Shown here: one piece after another, positions 50,782-51,803 of the stretch
Numbering within the stretch: the stretch's first letter is position 1
Layout of the letters: the number at the start of each line of letters is the position of its first letter
Assembly: GCA_013390945.1 (NCBI GenBank)
Contig: JACAUC010000010.1
Coordinates: 1-51,803 of the forward strand
Origin: Candidatus Chloroheliaceae bacterium
Lineage (GTDB): Bacteria > Chloroflexota > Chloroflexia > Chloroheliales > Chloroheliaceae
Length of the DNA stretch: 51,803 nt
Direction of reading: 5' to 3'
Position numbers and translations under genes: made by a program
The notes under the pieces: generated by a model
What the model saw: only the letters and a program-made list of their open reading frames with translations
What the model was told of the DNA's origin: nothing
Databases searched by the model: none

Positions 50782-51387
50782 TTAGCCAACACGCTGCTCA
50801 ACGGCATCCCAATCAATGTTCTTAAAGAACGCCTCGATATATTTGGGACGTTCGGCAGGCTTATAATCCAAGAGGAAGGCATGTTCCCAAACATCCAACA
50901 CAAGGATTGGTTTGAACCCGGCGGGGTTGCCATCCTCGTGTAATGTGATCCAGTGATTGGAGAGCCGTCCGTTGAATGGGTCTTGGAAGGTGATGGCCCA
51001 GCCTACTCCGCGTAGTCCCCCCACTTTTACAAAGTCGGTCTTCCAAGTCTCAAAGTCTCCGAAGCTAGTGTTGATTGCTTCAAGCAACTTGCCCTCTGAA
51101 GCGGGTTGGCCGCTACTGCTGGTGGTAAGATTGCCAAAGTAATATTCGTGCAAGCGCATCCCATTGTACTCAAAACCCAAGCGGCGGGTTAACTCGGCAA
51201 AGGCAGGGTCTGCGCTCCCGGCTTTACCATTCTTGATTAGCCCACTAATCTGTTCATTTAAGAGGTTGGTGTTAGTTACATAGCCCTTGTAAAGCCCAAA
51301 GTGAGTCTCCAGCGTTTTATCTGAAATACCATCCAGACCGGAAAGATTAAACTCTTTCGCGGTATAGGTCTGTGCAACAGTGGTCAC
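50782..51387 (-). CDS. Superoxide dismutase (Fe/Mn family)
   Basis: The protein has 201 residues, the usual length. It converts superoxide to oxygen and hydrogen peroxide in the cytoplasm; there is no signal peptide. Metal ligands are visible as H29 (LETHFGLYKGY), H80 (MRLHEYYF), D165 and H169 (LDVWEHA). Iron, manganese or cambialistic use cannot be fixed by eye. The start is a GTG placed 8 nt after AAGGAG. A strong promoter at 51563-51590 gives a long leader of about 168 nt that can fold, for example TCCGGTA with TACCGGA. Confidence 0.95.
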   Translation of the reverse strand: MTTVAQTYTAKEFNLSGLDGISDKTLETHFGLYKGYVTNTNLLNEQISGLIKNGKAGSADPAFAELTRRLGFEYNGMRLHEYYFGNLTTSSSGQPASEGKLLEAINTSFGDFETWKTDFVKVGGLRGVGWAITFQDPFNGRLSNHWITLHEDGNPAGFKPILVLDVWEHAFLLDYKPAERPKYIEAFFKNIDWDAVEQRVG

Positions 51388-51562
51388 AGAATTTCTCCTT
51401 ATAAATATGTACTAATATATACACGTTCTAAAAATATTTAATCGAATGACCGATTCGCATTCCTAAGTTGTCCGGTAGGGATTAGTTAAGTAGCAATACG
51501 ATAGTGCAAAAAATTTAGAGTACCGGATAGCCTACTAACGAAATAGCTAGGCTACGGGCGTT

Positions 51563-51590
51563 AGTATAGTCCTTTTGGCCCTATTGTCAA
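51563..51590 (-). promoter_or_regulatory. Promoter of superoxide dismutase
   Basis: On the minus strand TTGACA (51590-51585) and TATACT (51568-51563) are 16 nt apart. Predicted transcription starts near 51556. Confidence 0.65.
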
Positions 51591-51630
51591 GAAAATGGCC
51601 TTTTGCACCCTAGATTATTAAATCATAAAA

Positions 51631-51684
51631 TAAGGAAAGGCGCGAATTTCGCGCCTTTTGCGTGGGTAGTTGGTAAGGAAATGA
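51631..51684. repeat. 54-bp direct repeat with a perfect hairpin, copy 1
   Basis: It is identical over 54 bp to 51750-51803. It contains an 11-bp perfect stem, AAAGGCGCGAA (51636-51646) with TTCGCGCCTTT (51648-51658), around a single T, followed by GCGTGGGTAGTTGG. It lies upstream of the superoxide dismutase promoter and could end a transcript entering from the right. Confidence 0.9.
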
Positions 51685-51749
51685 AGTGGGTGAGTTGGTT
51701 AATAAATCCATTGGCCCGATAGAGGGCGCAGCAAACCCCGCCTAAGTGA

Positions 51750-51803
51750 TAAGGAAAGGCGCGAATTTCGCGCCTTTTGCGTGGGTAGTTGGTAAGGAAA
51801 TGA
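51750..51803. repeat. 54-bp direct repeat with a perfect hairpin, copy 2 (cut by the window end)
   Basis: This is an exact second copy of 51631-51684, 119 bp downstream, separated by a 65-bp unique spacer. It runs to the last base of the window, so its true end and the number of further copies are unknown. Confidence 0.9.

Noticed and set aside
51631..51803. CRISPR array
   Set aside because: There are only two copies, the repeat is 54 bp with a very GC-rich terminator-like hairpin, the single spacer is 65 bp, and no cas gene is present.

Overview
The window most likely comes from a Chloroflexota bacterium. It is chromosomal, has moderate GC, and contains no recognisable transposase, integrase or phage genes. 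The taxonomic call rests on recognising families, not on a search. The evidence is a secreted protein of a kind I associate with Chloroflexota (20032-22197), abundant FHA-domain proteins beside a PP2C phosphatase, Nudix/GT-C and GT87-like membrane glycosyltransferases, a UPF0284 CobT-like enzyme, and long PAS/GAF sensor proteins. TTG and GTG starts behind good Shine-Dalgarno sequences are common. Several intergenic regions carry textbook TTGACA-N17-TATAAT promoters.

Layout. 1-8165: a repeat-rich leader, a Nudix plus GT-C membrane fusion protein, a membrane methyl-accepting protein, and a converging multi-PAS histidine kinase whose 3' end overlaps it. A gap follows that holds a strong promoter with no gene behind it, a candidate non-coding RNA. 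8166-14472: a CarH/LitR-type MerR regulator with an intact B12 photoreceptor motif, citrate synthase, a zinc-ribbon membrane protein, a membrane-anchored J-domain protein and xylulokinase. 14596-19722: an ABC exporter pair, a helix-turn-helix/TPR regulator and a CobT-like protein; related palindromic repeats lie at 16707-16798 and 19816-19918. 20032-25331: a secreted propeller-like protein, a small DUF3307 membrane protein and a GT87-like glycosyltransferase. 25328-27536: a compact restriction-modification unit (C5 methyltransferase, putative endonuclease, controller protein). A 40-bp perfect palindrome lies over the methyltransferase promoter.

27590-38203: seven genes in one direction form the most distinctive block. 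It encodes four FHA-domain proteins (one of them an FHA-FHA-ABC exporter fusion), a PP2C phosphatase with an external tail, a subtilisin-family lipoprotein and a DUF2330 envelope protein. This looks like a phosphothreonine-controlled envelope or export module whose kinase is encoded elsewhere.

38450-51803: dnaX, a small unknown protein, a TPR protein, a Uma2-family nuclease, methylmalonyl-CoA epimerase, a second ABC exporter pair followed by a histidine phosphatase, a YbhN/AglD-like membrane protein, a GAF-PAS-GAF-GGDEF protein, a DUF4177-like protein and Fe/Mn superoxide dismutase. The window ends inside a 54-bp direct repeat. No tRNA, rRNA or CRISPR array was seen.
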